A stretch of DNA of 64,000 nucleotides from Bacillota bacterium (GCA_023459335.1 JAEWUO010000012.1:1-64000), one strand, 5' to 3'. Shown: positions 37,372 through 46,451, counted from the stretch's first letter. The notes: generated from the letters alone by a model not told the origin. Numbers and translations: made by a program.

Positions 37372-37659
37372 CAAATTACTCACATAAACATAGATAAACC
37401 ATTCTCAACACCAGAGCAAGCATGGAGAATGCTCAATACTGTGGCTGAAAGCGGAGTTATTTACTTTGCATTTAATACAGTAATGAGTGAATGCAAAAAC
37501 AAGCACGTATACTATGGCGATATTTGTCCAGAGTGTGGTTGTCCAACATTAGAGCAATATACTAGAATTGTTGGATTTATAACACCAATAAGAACATGGA
37601 GCAAAGAGAGAAGAGAAGAGTTCCCAAAAAGGAATTTCTTTGTGAGTGAAAATCTATAG
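37372..37659 (+). CDS. nrdD: NrdD, exon 4 (C-terminus)
   Basis: 95 codons. QITHINIDKPFSTPEQAWRM, then the zinc site CKNKHVYYGDICPECGCP and the glycyl-radical region RIVGFITPIRTWSKERREEF; the usual RxxGY(L/T) radical motif is present as RIVGF. Ends in VSENL. Confidence 0.85.
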   Translation, partial: QITHINIDKPFSTPEQAWRMLNTVAESGVIYFAFNTVMSECKNKHVYYGDICPECGCPTLEQYTRIVGFITPIRTWSKERREEFPKRNFFVSENL

Positions 37660-37673
37660 GAAGAAGGAAAATA

Positions 37674-38138
37674 ATGAAAGTAAGCGGCATAATTATAGAA
37701 GATTTTGTAAATTATAGGAAGCCATCTTTATTCATAGGTTTTTCAATGTGTGACTTTAAGTGCCAAAAAGAATTTGGAGTAGTGTGTCAAAACGCTACTC
37801 TTATTCAACAAAGTCAAAATGTTGATTTAAAAACCTTGATTCAAGTATATAAAGACAATCCAATAACTCAAGCTATTGTTTGCGGCGGCATGGAGCCATT
37901 CTATAACCCTAAGGAATTATTGGAATTAGTTCAAGCATTTAGAGAAATAACCGAAGATGAAATCGTAATTTATTCTGGATATAATGAAGATGAAATTAAA
38001 GAAACCATAGAAGTCTTGAAAAAATATCCTAATATTATTGTTAAATTTGGTCGTTTTAGCGGCCGCAAAGATAAGAATTATGATGAAGTCTTAGGTGTAG
38101 AATTATTTGGCGAACAATATGCTAAAAAAATAAGTTAA
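37674..38138 (+). CDS. nrdG: NrdG, anaerobic RNR-activating radical SAM protein
   Basis: 154 residues, ATG after AGAAGGAAAATA. Iron-sulfur motif is SMCDFKCQKEFGVVCQN: spacing C-x3-C-x7-C rather than the canonical CxxxCxxC, as in some clostridial activases. IVCGGMEPFYN is the GGEP-like SAM motif. It installs the glycyl radical on NrdD. Confidence 0.87.
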   Translation: MKVSGIIIEDFVNYRKPSLFIGFSMCDFKCQKEFGVVCQNATLIQQSQNVDLKTLIQVYKDNPITQAIVCGGMEPFYNPKELLELVQAFREITEDEIVIYSGYNEDEIKETIEVLKKYPNIIVKFGRFSGRKDKNYDEVLGVELFGEQYAKKIS

Positions 38139-38148
38139 GGAGATTGAA

Positions 38149-38376
38149 ATGAAATTTAAAATAAACGATGAAGACAAAGAGCTTGTTGAAGATGTTAAGA
38201 AAGGCTTGAAAGAAAATAAGAAAAAGTTTGGTAAGCCTTACTGTCCATGTATACCAGAGTATGCTTATACAGCAGCAAATGATGGTGATCTAATTTGTCC
38301 CTGTTTAGAATTTAGAATTGACGCTGGTGTTGGGGAAAAATGTCATTGTGGGCTTTATATAAAAACAGAATTGTAA
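38149..38376 (+). CDS. Ferredoxin:thioredoxin reductase catalytic-like protein
   Basis: 75 residues. Cys pattern CPC (32-34), x15, CPC (50-52), x12, CHC (65-67), very close to the FTR catalytic subunit (CPC-x16-CPC-x8-CHC), which coordinates a 4Fe-4S cluster next to a redox disulfide. Directly after nrdG, 10 bp away; it may deliver electrons from ferredoxin to the redoxin or NrdD. Confidence 0.8.
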   Translation: MKFKINDEDKELVEDVKKGLKENKKKFGKPYCPCIPEYAYTAANDGDLICPCLEFRIDAGVGEKCHCGLYIKTEL

Positions 38377-38458
38377 TCCCACTCCAGCTCATGGATAAAT
38401 TCGATAAATTGTTCCAAAGAAAAAAGAAAAAGGTAATTAAAAATAAAATATTATTCAC

Positions 38459-38500
38459 AGCTCACACAGACTTTTTTGTTTATGTGAGCTTTCCTTTTTT
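38459..38500 (+). terminator. Terminator of the nrd operon
   Basis: AGCTCACA/TGTGAGCT stem, 16-base loop, then TTCCTTTTTT. Confidence 0.82.
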
Positions 38501-38558
38501 AAAACCTAGTTAAAATTATATTTCACAATAATTAGCACTAATCTGACATTGGGTTGTA

Positions 38559-38587
38559 TTGACTTGCGGCCGCAAATATAGTATAAT
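38559..38587 (+). promoter_or_regulatory. Promoter with NotI-like palindrome (macro gene)
   Basis: TTGACT, 17 bp, TATAAT (38582-38587); spacer begins with TTGCGGCCGCAA (38564-38575), the same placement as the ligase promoter. Confidence 0.85.
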
Positions 38588-38621
38588 AATATTATAATAA
38601 AATTTAAAGGAGTTAAAAAAA

Positions 38622-39074
38622 ATGAAGATAATACAAGCTGATATTTTAGAAATAGAAAAGGGAATTATCGCTCACCAAGTAAATCAACTTGGAGTTATGA
38701 GCGGTGGGTTAGCACTTCAAATTAGAAAAAAGTACAAAAATCTTTTTGATTTATATAATGAGATGTGTAGAAATCTTGGTAGTCAGTTATATGGGAGCGT
38801 TCAACCATATCCTGTTAATAATGATTTAATTATTTGTAATCTGTTCTGTCAAAGAGGTGTAAGTAGATACAACACTACTACAGATTATGAACTTATGTAT
38901 CTAGCATTAATTGGAATGGTGAAAACGTATGGAACAGAGAAAAATTATTATTTACCATATAAAATTGGATGTGGGATGGCAAATGGAGATTGGAAGGAAG
39001 TTTCTAGAATTATAGAAACTGTGGAAAAAGAGTTGAATATAGAATTTTATATTTGTAAAAGAGAAGCTGATTAA
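38622..39074 (+). CDS. Macro-domain protein
   Basis: 150 residues, a single macro domain: IIQADILEIEKGIIAHQVNQ, LGVMSGGLALQIRKKY (the ADP-ribose loop, GGLA), YGSVQPYPV, YYLPYKIGCGMANGDWKEV. Binds or hydrolyses ADP-ribose derivatives. In phages this may remove ADP-ribosylation or degrade NAD-derived signals; here a solo gene with its own promoter. Confidence 0.85.
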   Translation: MKIIQADILEIEKGIIAHQVNQLGVMSGGLALQIRKKYKNLFDLYNEMCRNLGSQLYGSVQPYPVNNDLIICNLFCQRGVSRYNTTTDYELMYLALIGMVKTYGTEKNYYLPYKIGCGMANGDWKEVSRIIETVEKELNIEFYICKREAD

Positions 39075-39080
39075 GTTATA

Positions 39081-39109
39081 TTGACTTGCGGCCGAAAATA
39101 TGGTATAAT
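39081..39109 (+). promoter_or_regulatory. Promoter with near-palindrome spacer
   Basis: TTGACT, 17 bp, TATAAT (39104-39109). Spacer TTGCGGCCGAAA differs from the palindrome of the two sister promoters by one base (C to A). Confidence 0.82.
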
Positions 39110-39141
39110 AATATTATGATAAAATTAAGGAGGAAAATGAA

Positions 39142-39591
39142 ATGAAAACTGAAATAAAAAAGAAAAAAAAAGAACCACAGCGTTCTCTTAGGAATATCGT
39201 AAAACTAAAAGTCAAAGATGGACAAAGAGCTATGGATTATGATTTTACAGTTAAATTTTGGAATAAATTGTTGAGAGAAGGAAAGCTATCAACTAAAAAT
39301 AAGAAATGTACTGATGTTTCTTTAAGAGCAGCTATTAACAGAAACTGGGAAGTGTTAAATGCGGCCGCAAATAGTGGTGAAGTGGATGAAGAAACTCTGG
39401 GTTTGATACTGAGAAAGATTGAGTTATTAAAACCGTTTATGACAAATGAATGGAAATCTTTCTATAAAAATTATGCTCAGGAGAGGTTGGCGGCAACGAC
39501 ACCGGCAAACCAAGAAAAGCAAAGAAATGCTGAAAAAAGAAAATTGGAAAAACAAGCGTTAAGAAAACAACAATCTCAAAAATTATCTTAA
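39142..39591 (+). CDS. Hypothetical basic protein
   Basis: 149 residues, very Lys/Arg-rich ends (KKKKKEPQRS; EKRKLEKQALRKQQSQK) and a helical middle. Could bind nucleic acid. Not recognised; stands 17 bp before gyrB. Confidence 0.75.
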   Translation: MKTEIKKKKKEPQRSLRNIVKLKVKDGQRAMDYDFTVKFWNKLLREGKLSTKNKKCTDVSLRAAINRNWEVLNAAANSGEVDEETLGLILRKIELLKPFMTNEWKSFYKNYAQERLAATTPANQEKQRNAEKRKLEKQALRKQQSQKLS

Positions 39592-39607
39592 GAATGGAGG
39601 ACTAATT

Positions 39608-39955
39608 TTGAATTATAATCATGATAGTATAGTTTCTTTGGGGGCAGGTAGAGCCTTTAGAGAAAAGTTAGGAATGTATCTCTCAGCAGATAAACAAGAA
39701 GCTATCAATCTTGGATTAAGGGAATTAATAGTAAATGTCCAAGATGAATTTGAGGTATATAAACCAAAAGATCCCACTCTAAAGATTTCTTTAAATACAA
39801 ATTTAAGAGAAATCATCGTAGAAGATAACATGAGAGGAATTCCGTGTGGCGTTAGAACCGATGGAATGAACTCTCTTACTGCGGCGTTTATGATACCACA
39901 TAGCGGAGGCAAACATTCCGAGGGGGCTTATTCAAGTGCCATAGGAATCAACGGT
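39608..39955 (+). CDS. gyrB: DNA topoisomerase II subunit B (GyrB/ParE-like), exon 1
   Basis: 116 codons, TTG start with GGAGGACTAATT. GHKL ATPase: LGLRELIVNVQDEF (motif I has Asn), EDNMRGIPCG (DxxxGIP), HSGGKHSEGAYSSAIGING. The exon ends within the G-x-N-G ATP-lid motif. Intron junction gives GING-EGAKIVNHTAKWLEV. Confidence 0.87.
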
Positions 39956-40853
39956 TAGAGTATCCTGAGCCGTTGTAAAAGGACTTTAATTGCTGGAAGA
40001 ATCTTAGAGCCTAATAAACTACAACATAAAGAGCGATCTTAAGTGTGAACGTTTGAAAATTATTAGGATTGACTAATCAGCATCGAAGCATCTAATAAAT
40101 TTCCATTGATAAAAAAAGGGGGAAAGTAAAATGACCTGAATTTTATCTTGTGGAGCAGAAATTTTAATAGATACTGAAGATTTTAATAAAATTGATAAAA
40201 AAGGTTGGTATTTATCTCAAGGAACTCATGATAACAACAATAGAAGAAAAACTAAATATGTCCTACATGATGATTATGGCAGATTACATAGGCATATTTT
40301 AGGGCTAAATCTAAATGAACGAAAAGATTTAGTTGTTGATCATATTGATAGAAATGGGTTGAATAACCAAAAAAATAATCTACGAATAGTAGATACATCA
40401 ATAAATAAAAAAAATCAAAGTACAATAAAAAATAACCAATTAAATTTTAATGGCATAAGCTTAGAGTATAATAAAAAAGCTGATTATTTTAGATTTAAAG
40501 TTTCATATAATGAGATTAAGTACAAACCAAAAACTAAAACTTTCTCTTTTGGAAGTTACGATAATCCTCAAGAAGCTTTAAAGGCAGCTATTTTATTTAG
40601 AATAGAAAAAATGAAAGAAAATGGTTATTTATTAGATGAACGTTCAACGACTATTGAAAATGAATTAATTAATAATGTCAATATTAATATAGAGCAGATA
40701 TTAAATATTGATTTAAAAAAATTAATCATGAGTAAAGTAGGCTCAAGCGAGTCGAAATGGGTCTTAGAAAAGATATAGTCTAAACTCTATAGAATATATA
40801 GAGCAGCACGTAATGGTGCGGGATTGGAGTAGCGAACCAATTTGAAATGTTTG
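39956..40853 (+). ncRNA. Group I intron A of gyrB
   Basis: Exon ends GGT, intron ends G at 40853. The 175 bases before the nuclease frame contain AATTGCTGGAAGAATCTTA (P), CTAATAAACTACAACATA, AAGTGTGAACGTTTGAAAA and CTAATCAGCATCGAAGC; this is the same ribozyme as in the two IStrons. P7 3' half AAGATATAGTCT at about 40768-40779. Confidence 0.88.
40131..40778 (+). CDS. HNH homing endonuclease (gyrB intron A), early in-frame TGA
   Basis: About 213 residues: WYLSQGTHDNNNRRKTKYVL, RLHRHILGLNLNERKDLVVD, HIDRNGLNNQKNNLRIVDTS form an HNH_3-type core. The well-placed ATG (40131, 8 bases after GGGGG) reads ATG ACC TGA and then the nuclease frame. Other genes here use TGA as a normal stop, so readthrough is unlikely; the gene is probably inactivated or starts at a non-standard ATT (40140). 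Confidence 0.7.
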
Positions 40854-41972
40854 GAAGGAGCAAAAATTGTCAATCACACAGCGAAGTGGTTAGAAGTTCA
40901 AGTTAAAAGAGAAGGAAAAATTCATTTCCAAAGATTTGAATCTAATGACGAGGGAGCATTCTCAGTTACCGAAGTTGAAATAAAGGGGAATACAAACGAA
41001 ACGGGAACAATGATTAAATACGTACCAGACTCTAAGGTTTATGGCGATGCTTTTATAAACATTGAAACCTTAAAAGAGATGTTGAAAGAGATGTCTTATT
41101 TTACCAAAGGATTAAAAATAATCCTAAGTGTGGATGAAGAATATGTTATAACTTTCTATTCTAAGAATGGATTAATTGATGGTTTATCTGGACAAAACCC
41201 TCTTTCAAAACCATTCCATTTTCTTTATGAAACTGAAGATTGTAAAGTTGAATTAGCCTTACAATGGGTTGCAAAGGGCGGGCAAATCAAAGGCTATGCC
41301 AATGGACTTCATATGAGAGATGGCGGTGCTTTTATGTCTGGGTTTAAATCTTCTTTAACTAGAAGCTTTAACTCTTTAATGAAAAAGAAATTTGGTGGCG
41401 ACCAAATTAGAAGTATGTTAGATGGATTTGTTTCAGTTAAGGTTAGAATGGGGGAATTCTCAAATCAAGCTAAAACTGCTTTAGCAAATGCTGAGGCTAG
41501 AACAGCAACCTCAGCGGCAATATCTCAATTATTAAAAGAATACTATGAATCTAATCAAGGTGTTTTAAATACGGTTGCTGAAATATTAACAAAATATGAA
41601 AAAGCAGAAAAGGCGGCCGAAAAAGCCAGAGAAGAAGTTCTTAATATTAATAAGGAAATCACCAAAAAAAGAAAGCAGAAAATTGTTGCTTCTGATAAAT
41701 TAAAAGATGCTGAGGTTCTTGGGCAAGATTCAATTTTATTGGTTGTGGAAGGTGATTCGGCGGGTCAAGCCGCTTTATTAGCAAGAGATACTAAAAAGTA
41801 TGGTGTCTTAATGGCACAAGGAAAGTTTCTTAACTCTTGTGAAAAAGAAGAAGAAAAGGTTTTAAAAAATAAAATTGTTGAAAGATTAATCCTAGCATTA
41901 GGACTAAATGTTGGGAATTATAATCCAAAAACCCTAAGGTATGGAAAAGTTGGAATTTTTGTTGACGCAGAT
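40854..41972 (+). CDS. gyrB: GyrB/ParE-like subunit, exon 2
   Basis: 373 codons: transducer region (KGNTNETGTMIKYVPDSKVY), GLHMRDGGAFMSGFKSSLTR (QTK-loop region), and TOPRIM start LLVVEGDSAGQAALLARDTK; ends GIFVDAD at the catalytic DxD of TOPRIM, where intron B sits. Confidence 0.9.
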
Positions 41973-42843
41973 GAATAACATTGTCTGGAAATGCTTTTGC
42001 TCTATTTGGAGCGGTCTATTTTAAAATAGGCTAACGGTATCAGAGAAATAAGACCTCCTATTGGAACTACAAGAGATAATAGGAATAATCTAAGGACGAA
42101 TAATCTGACTAAGAAACCCTAAACCTGAAAATGGTGAGATAAAGGGAATACCGTACCAATCGTAAATTATTCCTCTTTAAAAGAGGTGATAAATATTTTC
42201 AAAGTATATTGTATAACCAATTTAATTAATAATCATAAATATATAGGAATAACTTCACGTTCATTAGAAATAAGATTTTCAGAACATTGTTGCCATCCTC
42301 GTACTTTAATTTATTATGCAGTTAAAAAGTATGGAAAAGAAAATTTTATAATAGAACTAATTGAAGATAATGTGCCTAATGATTTAATAGATGAAAAAGA
42401 AAGATATTATATTAATAAATATAATACCTTAAAACCCAATGGATACAATTTATCAACAGGCGGGATTAGTAATAAAGGTGTTAATGAAGAAACAAGACAA
42501 CATCTTAAAGAAATTAATTTAGGTATTAATAATCCTCGTTGTAATAAATATATTTTACAATACGATTTAAGTAATAATTTTATTGCAAAATATGGCTCAG
42601 CAAGAGAAGCTGGACGTGCATTGGGTAATGAAAATAAACGTGGAGCAATCTTAAATTGCTTAAATAAAAAAACAAAAACTTCACAAGGTTATATTTGGAA
42701 ATATGAGGAATAATTAAGCGAAGGGTGTATCGACTATCCTCGTGAAGGGGAGTACCTATACTATTAATATGTATTGGGAAAGAGCATTCTCTCATTAGAG
42801 AGTAAAATATAGTCAGACCCAAGTTGAAAAATTGGATAAGTCG
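41973..42843 (+). ncRNA. Group I intron B of gyrB
   Basis: Exon ends GAT (41972), intron ends G (42843), restoring VDAD-DDGSHIA. The first 210 bases are ribozyme (GGCTAACGGTATC with ATACCGTACCAATCG); the last 125 include CGACTATCC and AATATAGTCAG (P7). Encodes a GIY-YIG nuclease. Confidence 0.85.
42186..42713 (+). CDS. GIY-YIG homing endonuclease (gyrB intron B)
   Basis: 175 residues, GTG start. FKVYCITNLINNHKYIGITS, RSLEIRFSEHC, KKYGKENFI, DEKERYYINKYNT, GYNLSTGG; C-terminal YDLSNNFIAKYGSAREAGRA is a NUMOD1-type DNA-binding repeat. Confidence 0.88.
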   Translation: MINIFKVYCITNLINNHKYIGITSRSLEIRFSEHCCHPRTLIYYAVKKYGKENFIIELIEDNVPNDLIDEKERYYINKYNTLKPNGYNLSTGGISNKGVNEETRQHLKEINLGINNPRCNKYILQYDLSNNFIAKYGSAREAGRALGNENKRGAILNCLNKKTKTSQGYIWKYEE

Positions 42844-43215
42844 GATGATGGAAGCCATATCGCACTTTTAATAATCGCAGCGATTTTCAGAATTTGTCCA
42901 GAGCTAATAAAGGAAAATCGTTTAATGTGGTTGAAAGCTCCACTTTTTTCAAAGTTATCTAAGGGAAAGAAGAAGTACTTTTATACACAGGAAGAGTTAG
43001 ATGCCGATGATAGTGTCGGAACAATCCTTCGTTATAAAGGAATTGGTTCTATGAATTCTGAAGATATGGAAGCCTCAATGTTTTCACCAGAATTTCAGAG
43101 AATTGAAACATTAGAATATAATGAAGAATTCGACGAATTATTTAATTCTTTAATGGGAAAAGATGTTGCTTTTAGAAAAGAATATGTTTCTGAAAATATT
43201 GACTTTTCTGAATAG
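42844..43215 (+). CDS. gyrB: GyrB/ParE-like subunit, exon 3
   Basis: 123 codons: DDGSHIALLIIAAIFRICPE (TOPRIM DxDG), LKAPLFSKLSKGKKKYFYTQ, RYKGIGSMNSEDMEASMF (the GyrB YKGLGEM motif). Complete type II topoisomerase B subunit of about 612 residues after splicing, close in size to ParE. Confidence 0.9.
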   Translation, partial: DDGSHIALLIIAAIFRICPELIKENRLMWLKAPLFSKLSKGKKKYFYTQEELDADDSVGTILRYKGIGSMNSEDMEASMFSPEFQRIETLEYNEEFDELFNSLMGKDVAFRKEYVSENIDFSE

Positions 43216-43227
43216 TAGTGCTATAAT
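43199..43227 (+). promoter_or_regulatory. Promoter for gyrA-like gene
   Basis: TTGACT overlapping the end of gyrB, 17 bp, TATAAT (43222-43227). Confidence 0.78.
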
Positions 43228-43264
43228 TATAATAGATTAGAATTGAATAAAAGGAGAATTTGTA

Positions 43265-45604
43265 ATGAATATAATAGATACAGTAAAAAAATCGTTTGAA
43301 ACATATGCCAAAGCTACTATTAAAGATAGAGCTTTGGTTGATGCAAGAGATTTTTTAAAACCATCCGCTAGAATGTGTTTATGGGCACAGTTTGAAGAAA
43401 AGATAACTCACAATAAGCCATTTGTGAGTTCTCAATCTAGTGTTGGTGCGGCACTAAAGCATTACTATACTCACGGTGATGCTTCATGTTACGCTCTACT
43501 TACAAGATTTTCAAAACCTTTTGTGACACGGTATTGTCTAGAAGATTTTGATGGGAATAATGGAAGTATATCTATGCAGAACTCTGAAGCGGCCGCAAGA
43601 TATACAAAAATGAGATTATCTAAACTTGCATCTTTATTATTTAAAGGAATAGAAAAAGATGGAATTGAGAAGTGGATTGATAATTACGATAACACGGTAA
43701 AATTGCCTTCAGTATTTCCATCTCTAGGATATTATAATATAGTTAATGGCACTACGGGGATTGCTACAGCTGTTAGTAGTAGTATTCCACCTTTTAATCT
43801 AAAAGAGGTAAATCATGCAATGATTAAACTTCTTCATAATCCAGACATTGATTTTGAAGAAATTTATTGTGCACCAGATTTTCCTAGCAATGGGATTATC
43901 TTAAACGGTGATGAAGTTAAACAAAGTCTTAAAAATGGTACTGGAAAAAGTATCAGAATAAGAGGTAAAATCGAGTATAATGAAAAAGAGCATTGTCTAT
44001 TTATAAAAGAAATTCCATTTCAAGTTTATGTTGAAACTATCTGTAAAGAGATAGAAAAATGGGTAAATAGCGATCCTACGTCTGGAATAAGCGGGATGTT
44101 AGATGTATCTAAGGCTACACCAAATGTTAAAGTGTTTTTAGAAAAAGGGAATAAAAATATTGAAGGTACCATTAGACAATTAATGAAAAACACTTCAATC
44201 CAAAGTTTTTTCCCAATTCAACTAAGAATGTTGGATGGTGGAGCTAAACCAAGAATTTTCACTTGGCGAGAGGCTCTACAGGCTCACATCGACCACGAGG
44301 TTGAGGTGAGAACTAGAATTCATAAGTTTGAAATAGAAAAAATCCTTAAAAGAATACATATAATTGAAGGATTTTTAATAGCTATAGCGAATATGGAAGA
44401 AGTAATTAAGATTATTAAATCTTCCTCTTCAATTGCGGCGGCAAAAGAAAAGCTTTCTGAACGCTTCGGATTTAGCGGACTTCAAGCTACCGAAGTTGTT
44501 AATCTGAAGCTAGGAAAACTAGTTAAGCTAGAAATTCAGTCATTTCAAGAGGAAATGGAAAAACTGAATATTAATAAAAAATATCATGAGAATGTATTAA
44601 GCACTCGCTCTTTATTAAATAAAGAGATAGAGACCGATATGTTGGCAGTTGCTCAAGAATTTGGTGACGAAAGGAAAACAGAGGTTCTAAATCTTTGTAG
44701 TGAAGATAGTGAGATTGAGGACATAGTTGAGGAAGAAAAACTAATAATCTCTGTAACCAACAGACACAATATATATACAGAGAAGGAGACAACTCTTGTT
44801 GCAAAAAATCGCCGCAATAAAGGCAATATCATCAAGCTCAAAGATGAGTTCCTCATAAAAACCTTTGTTGAAAGTAATCATAGTGACATGATTATAATCA
44901 CCTCAGAAGGTAGAGCAAGAACTATTAGAATTGTTGATATTGAAAATGGCTCAAATTTAAAATCATTTATTGACCTAAATCTAAATGAAACAATTGTAGA
45001 TGTAATTGTTATAGATAAAACAATTCCGTATACTGTATTAGTTACAAAGAATGGGATATTAAAAAAGATTGAGACCAAGGAGTTGTTTTCCAAAAGAAAA
45101 GCACCCATAGTAATTATGAAAATAAAAGAGGGTGACTGTATTGTCGCCGCTTGTCAAGTAAGTACTGAGGAATTGGGAATTTTAGCAAGTAGTGGGCACT
45201 TTATAAGGTTTGCATCTTTAGATATAAACCCAATTGGCAGAGCAGCGATGGGAGTTGCGGGAATGAAACTCGACAATAACTCATTCATAAAAACCATTAG
45301 ACCAATTGGAAAAGACTCTAAGTATATCATCTCCTTAACTAAAAAAGGAAAAATAAAGAAAACCGAAAGCAGTGAGTTTAGCGTTTCAAACAGAAACACT
45401 AAGGGTGCAAAAATATGTAAAATAGAAGATGGAGATGAAATTGTCGATTTTATTGCGATAAAAGATGAAGAATTAATATTGTCAACAAATAAAACAAATA
45501 AAAAAATAGTTTCTACAGACATTAATACCACAAGTAGAAACTCAATAGGAGTTGGATTAGGAGATGAAAGCCTCCAATACAATTCCATAAATATATCACT
45601 TTAA
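43265..45604 (+). CDS. gyrA: DNA topoisomerase II subunit A (GyrA/ParC-like)
   Basis: 779 residues. Breakage-reunion domain: KPSARMCLWAQ, KHYYTHGDASCYALL, FVTRYCLEDFDGNNG with the catalytic Tyr (normally RYTE), then GTTGIATAVSSSIPPFNL. C-terminal beta-pinwheel with repeated K-x-x-N-x-x-G-type blades (GILKKIETKELF; GIGVGLGDE-like end). Partners the three-exon gyrB; relaxes or decatenates phage DNA. Confidence 0.92.
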   Translation: MNIIDTVKKSFETYAKATIKDRALVDARDFLKPSARMCLWAQFEEKITHNKPFVSSQSSVGAALKHYYTHGDASCYALLTRFSKPFVTRYCLEDFDGNNGSISMQNSEAAARYTKMRLSKLASLLFKGIEKDGIEKWIDNYDNTVKLPSVFPSLGYYNIVNGTTGIATAVSSSIPPFNLKEVNHAMIKLLHNPDIDFEEIYCAPDFPSNGIILNGDEVKQSLKNGTGKSIRIRGKIEYNEKEHCLFIKEIPFQVYVETICKEIEKWVNSDPTSGISGMLDVSKATPNVKVFLEKGNKNIEGTIRQLMKNTSIQSFFPIQLRMLDGGAKPRIFTWREALQAHIDHEVEVRTRIHKFEIEKILKRIHIIEGFLIAIANMEEVIKIIKSSSSIAAAKEKLSERFGFSGLQATEVVNLKLGKLVKLEIQSFQEEMEKLNINKKYHENVLSTRSLLNKEIETDMLAVAQEFGDERKTEVLNLCSEDSEIEDIVEEEKLIISVTNRHNIYTEKETTLVAKNRRNKGNIIKLKDEFLIKTFVESNHSDMIIITSEGRARTIRIVDIENGSNLKSFIDLNLNETIVDVIVIDKTIPYTVLVTKNGILKKIETKELFSKRKAPIVIMKIKEGDCIVAACQVSTEELGILASSGHFIRFASLDINPIGRAAMGVAGMKLDNNSFIKTIRPIGKDSKYIISLTKKGKIKKTESSEFSVSNRNTKGAKICKIEDGDEIVDFIAIKDEELILSTNKTNKKIVSTDINTTSRNSIGVGLGDESLQYNSINISL

Positions 45605-45614
45605 TAATAATAAT

Positions 45615-45648
45615 CCCCTAAGCTTTCATTAGCTTAGGGGAAATTTTA
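45615..45648 (+). terminator. Terminator of topoisomerase genes
   Basis: 10-bp stem CCCCTAAGCT/AGCTTAGGGG, 6-base loop, then AAATTTTAT. Confidence 0.82.
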
Positions 45649-45667
45649 TAATATAAAGGAGAAAAAA

Positions 45668-46444
45668 ATGAAAAAAACAATAGGAATAATTTTATTTATT
45701 ATGATTTTAACTACGGGGGTTTTTTATGCCTGTAGTAAAACAGAGAAAGCAATACTTGATGAGGCTATAACTTCAGAGATTACTGAAAAAGAAGTGACAA
45801 CTAGTCTCCTCACCACGATTAAGACCACTAAAACAACTACAACAAGTAAAACTACTACAGGTGAAATTACTACAAGTGAAATTACTACAAGTGATGGTAT
45901 CACAGAAATAACAAGCGACTCCACTAAGGATATTGTTGAAACCCATAGTGCCCCGCCGGCTTTAAGTTCGCCAGTTATTGAGGTAGAAATCGTTCCAATA
46001 ACAACACAGATTAAAGTAATTGAGACTAGCACAGCAACAAATCCACCAGAAACTCAAACAATCAAAGTTATAGAGGCGGTTGGATATAGACCTATAGACA
46101 AACTTGCAATAGAATTGCAAAACCACATTTATAATTTATGCGTTGAGAATAGTATAGAATTTTCCATAGTGATGGCAATAATAGAAAAAGAAAGCGGTTT
46201 CAATCCTAGTGCTAGTAATGGGGTTTGTATAGGACTAATGCAACTTCATTCTAGTTATAACGCCGGCGACTTATACGATCCGTATCACAATACCACTTTG
46301 GGTATTCAACTAATAGGGCGATTAGTCTCTAGCTATGGGCTATCGCAAGGTTTGGTATATTATAATTGTGGCGAGTATAGTGGAGTTTGTGCTCCGACTT
46401 CATACTCAAATAGTATAATTGCGGCGGCGGAAAAATATAAATAA
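45668..46444 (+). CDS. Lipoprotein with lysozyme-like (SLT) domain
   Basis: 258 residues. N-terminal signal with lipobox-like GVFYACS (Cys near 22), then a Thr-rich linker (residues about 45-85), then an SLT lytic-transglycosylase fold at 150-258: AIIEKESGFNPSA (catalytic Glu), GLMQLHSSYNAG, QGLVYYNCG. A secreted, membrane-anchored wall hydrolase; it could act in superinfection control or wall remodelling. Confidence 0.82.
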   Translation: MKKTIGIILFIMILTTGVFYACSKTEKAILDEAITSEITEKEVTTSLLTTIKTTKTTTTSKTTTGEITTSEITTSDGITEITSDSTKDIVETHSAPPALSSPVIEVEIVPITTQIKVIETSTATNPPETQTIKVIEAVGYRPIDKLAIELQNHIYNLCVENSIEFSIVMAIIEKESGFNPSASNGVCIGLMQLHSSYNAGDLYDPYHNTTLGIQLIGRLVSSYGLSQGLVYYNCGEYSGVCAPTSYSNSIIAAAEKYK

Positions 46445-46451
46445 TATTATT

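Noticed and set aside
40131..40139. TGA recoding as sense codon
   Set aside because: dnaB, the adenine methyltransferase's neighbours and several other complete genes end naturally at TGA, and no suppressor tRNA with a TCA anticodon was found.
45154..45588. Minus-strand frame inside gyrA
   Set aside because: Ser/Leu/Ile-rich antisense shadow of the GyrA C-terminal domain.
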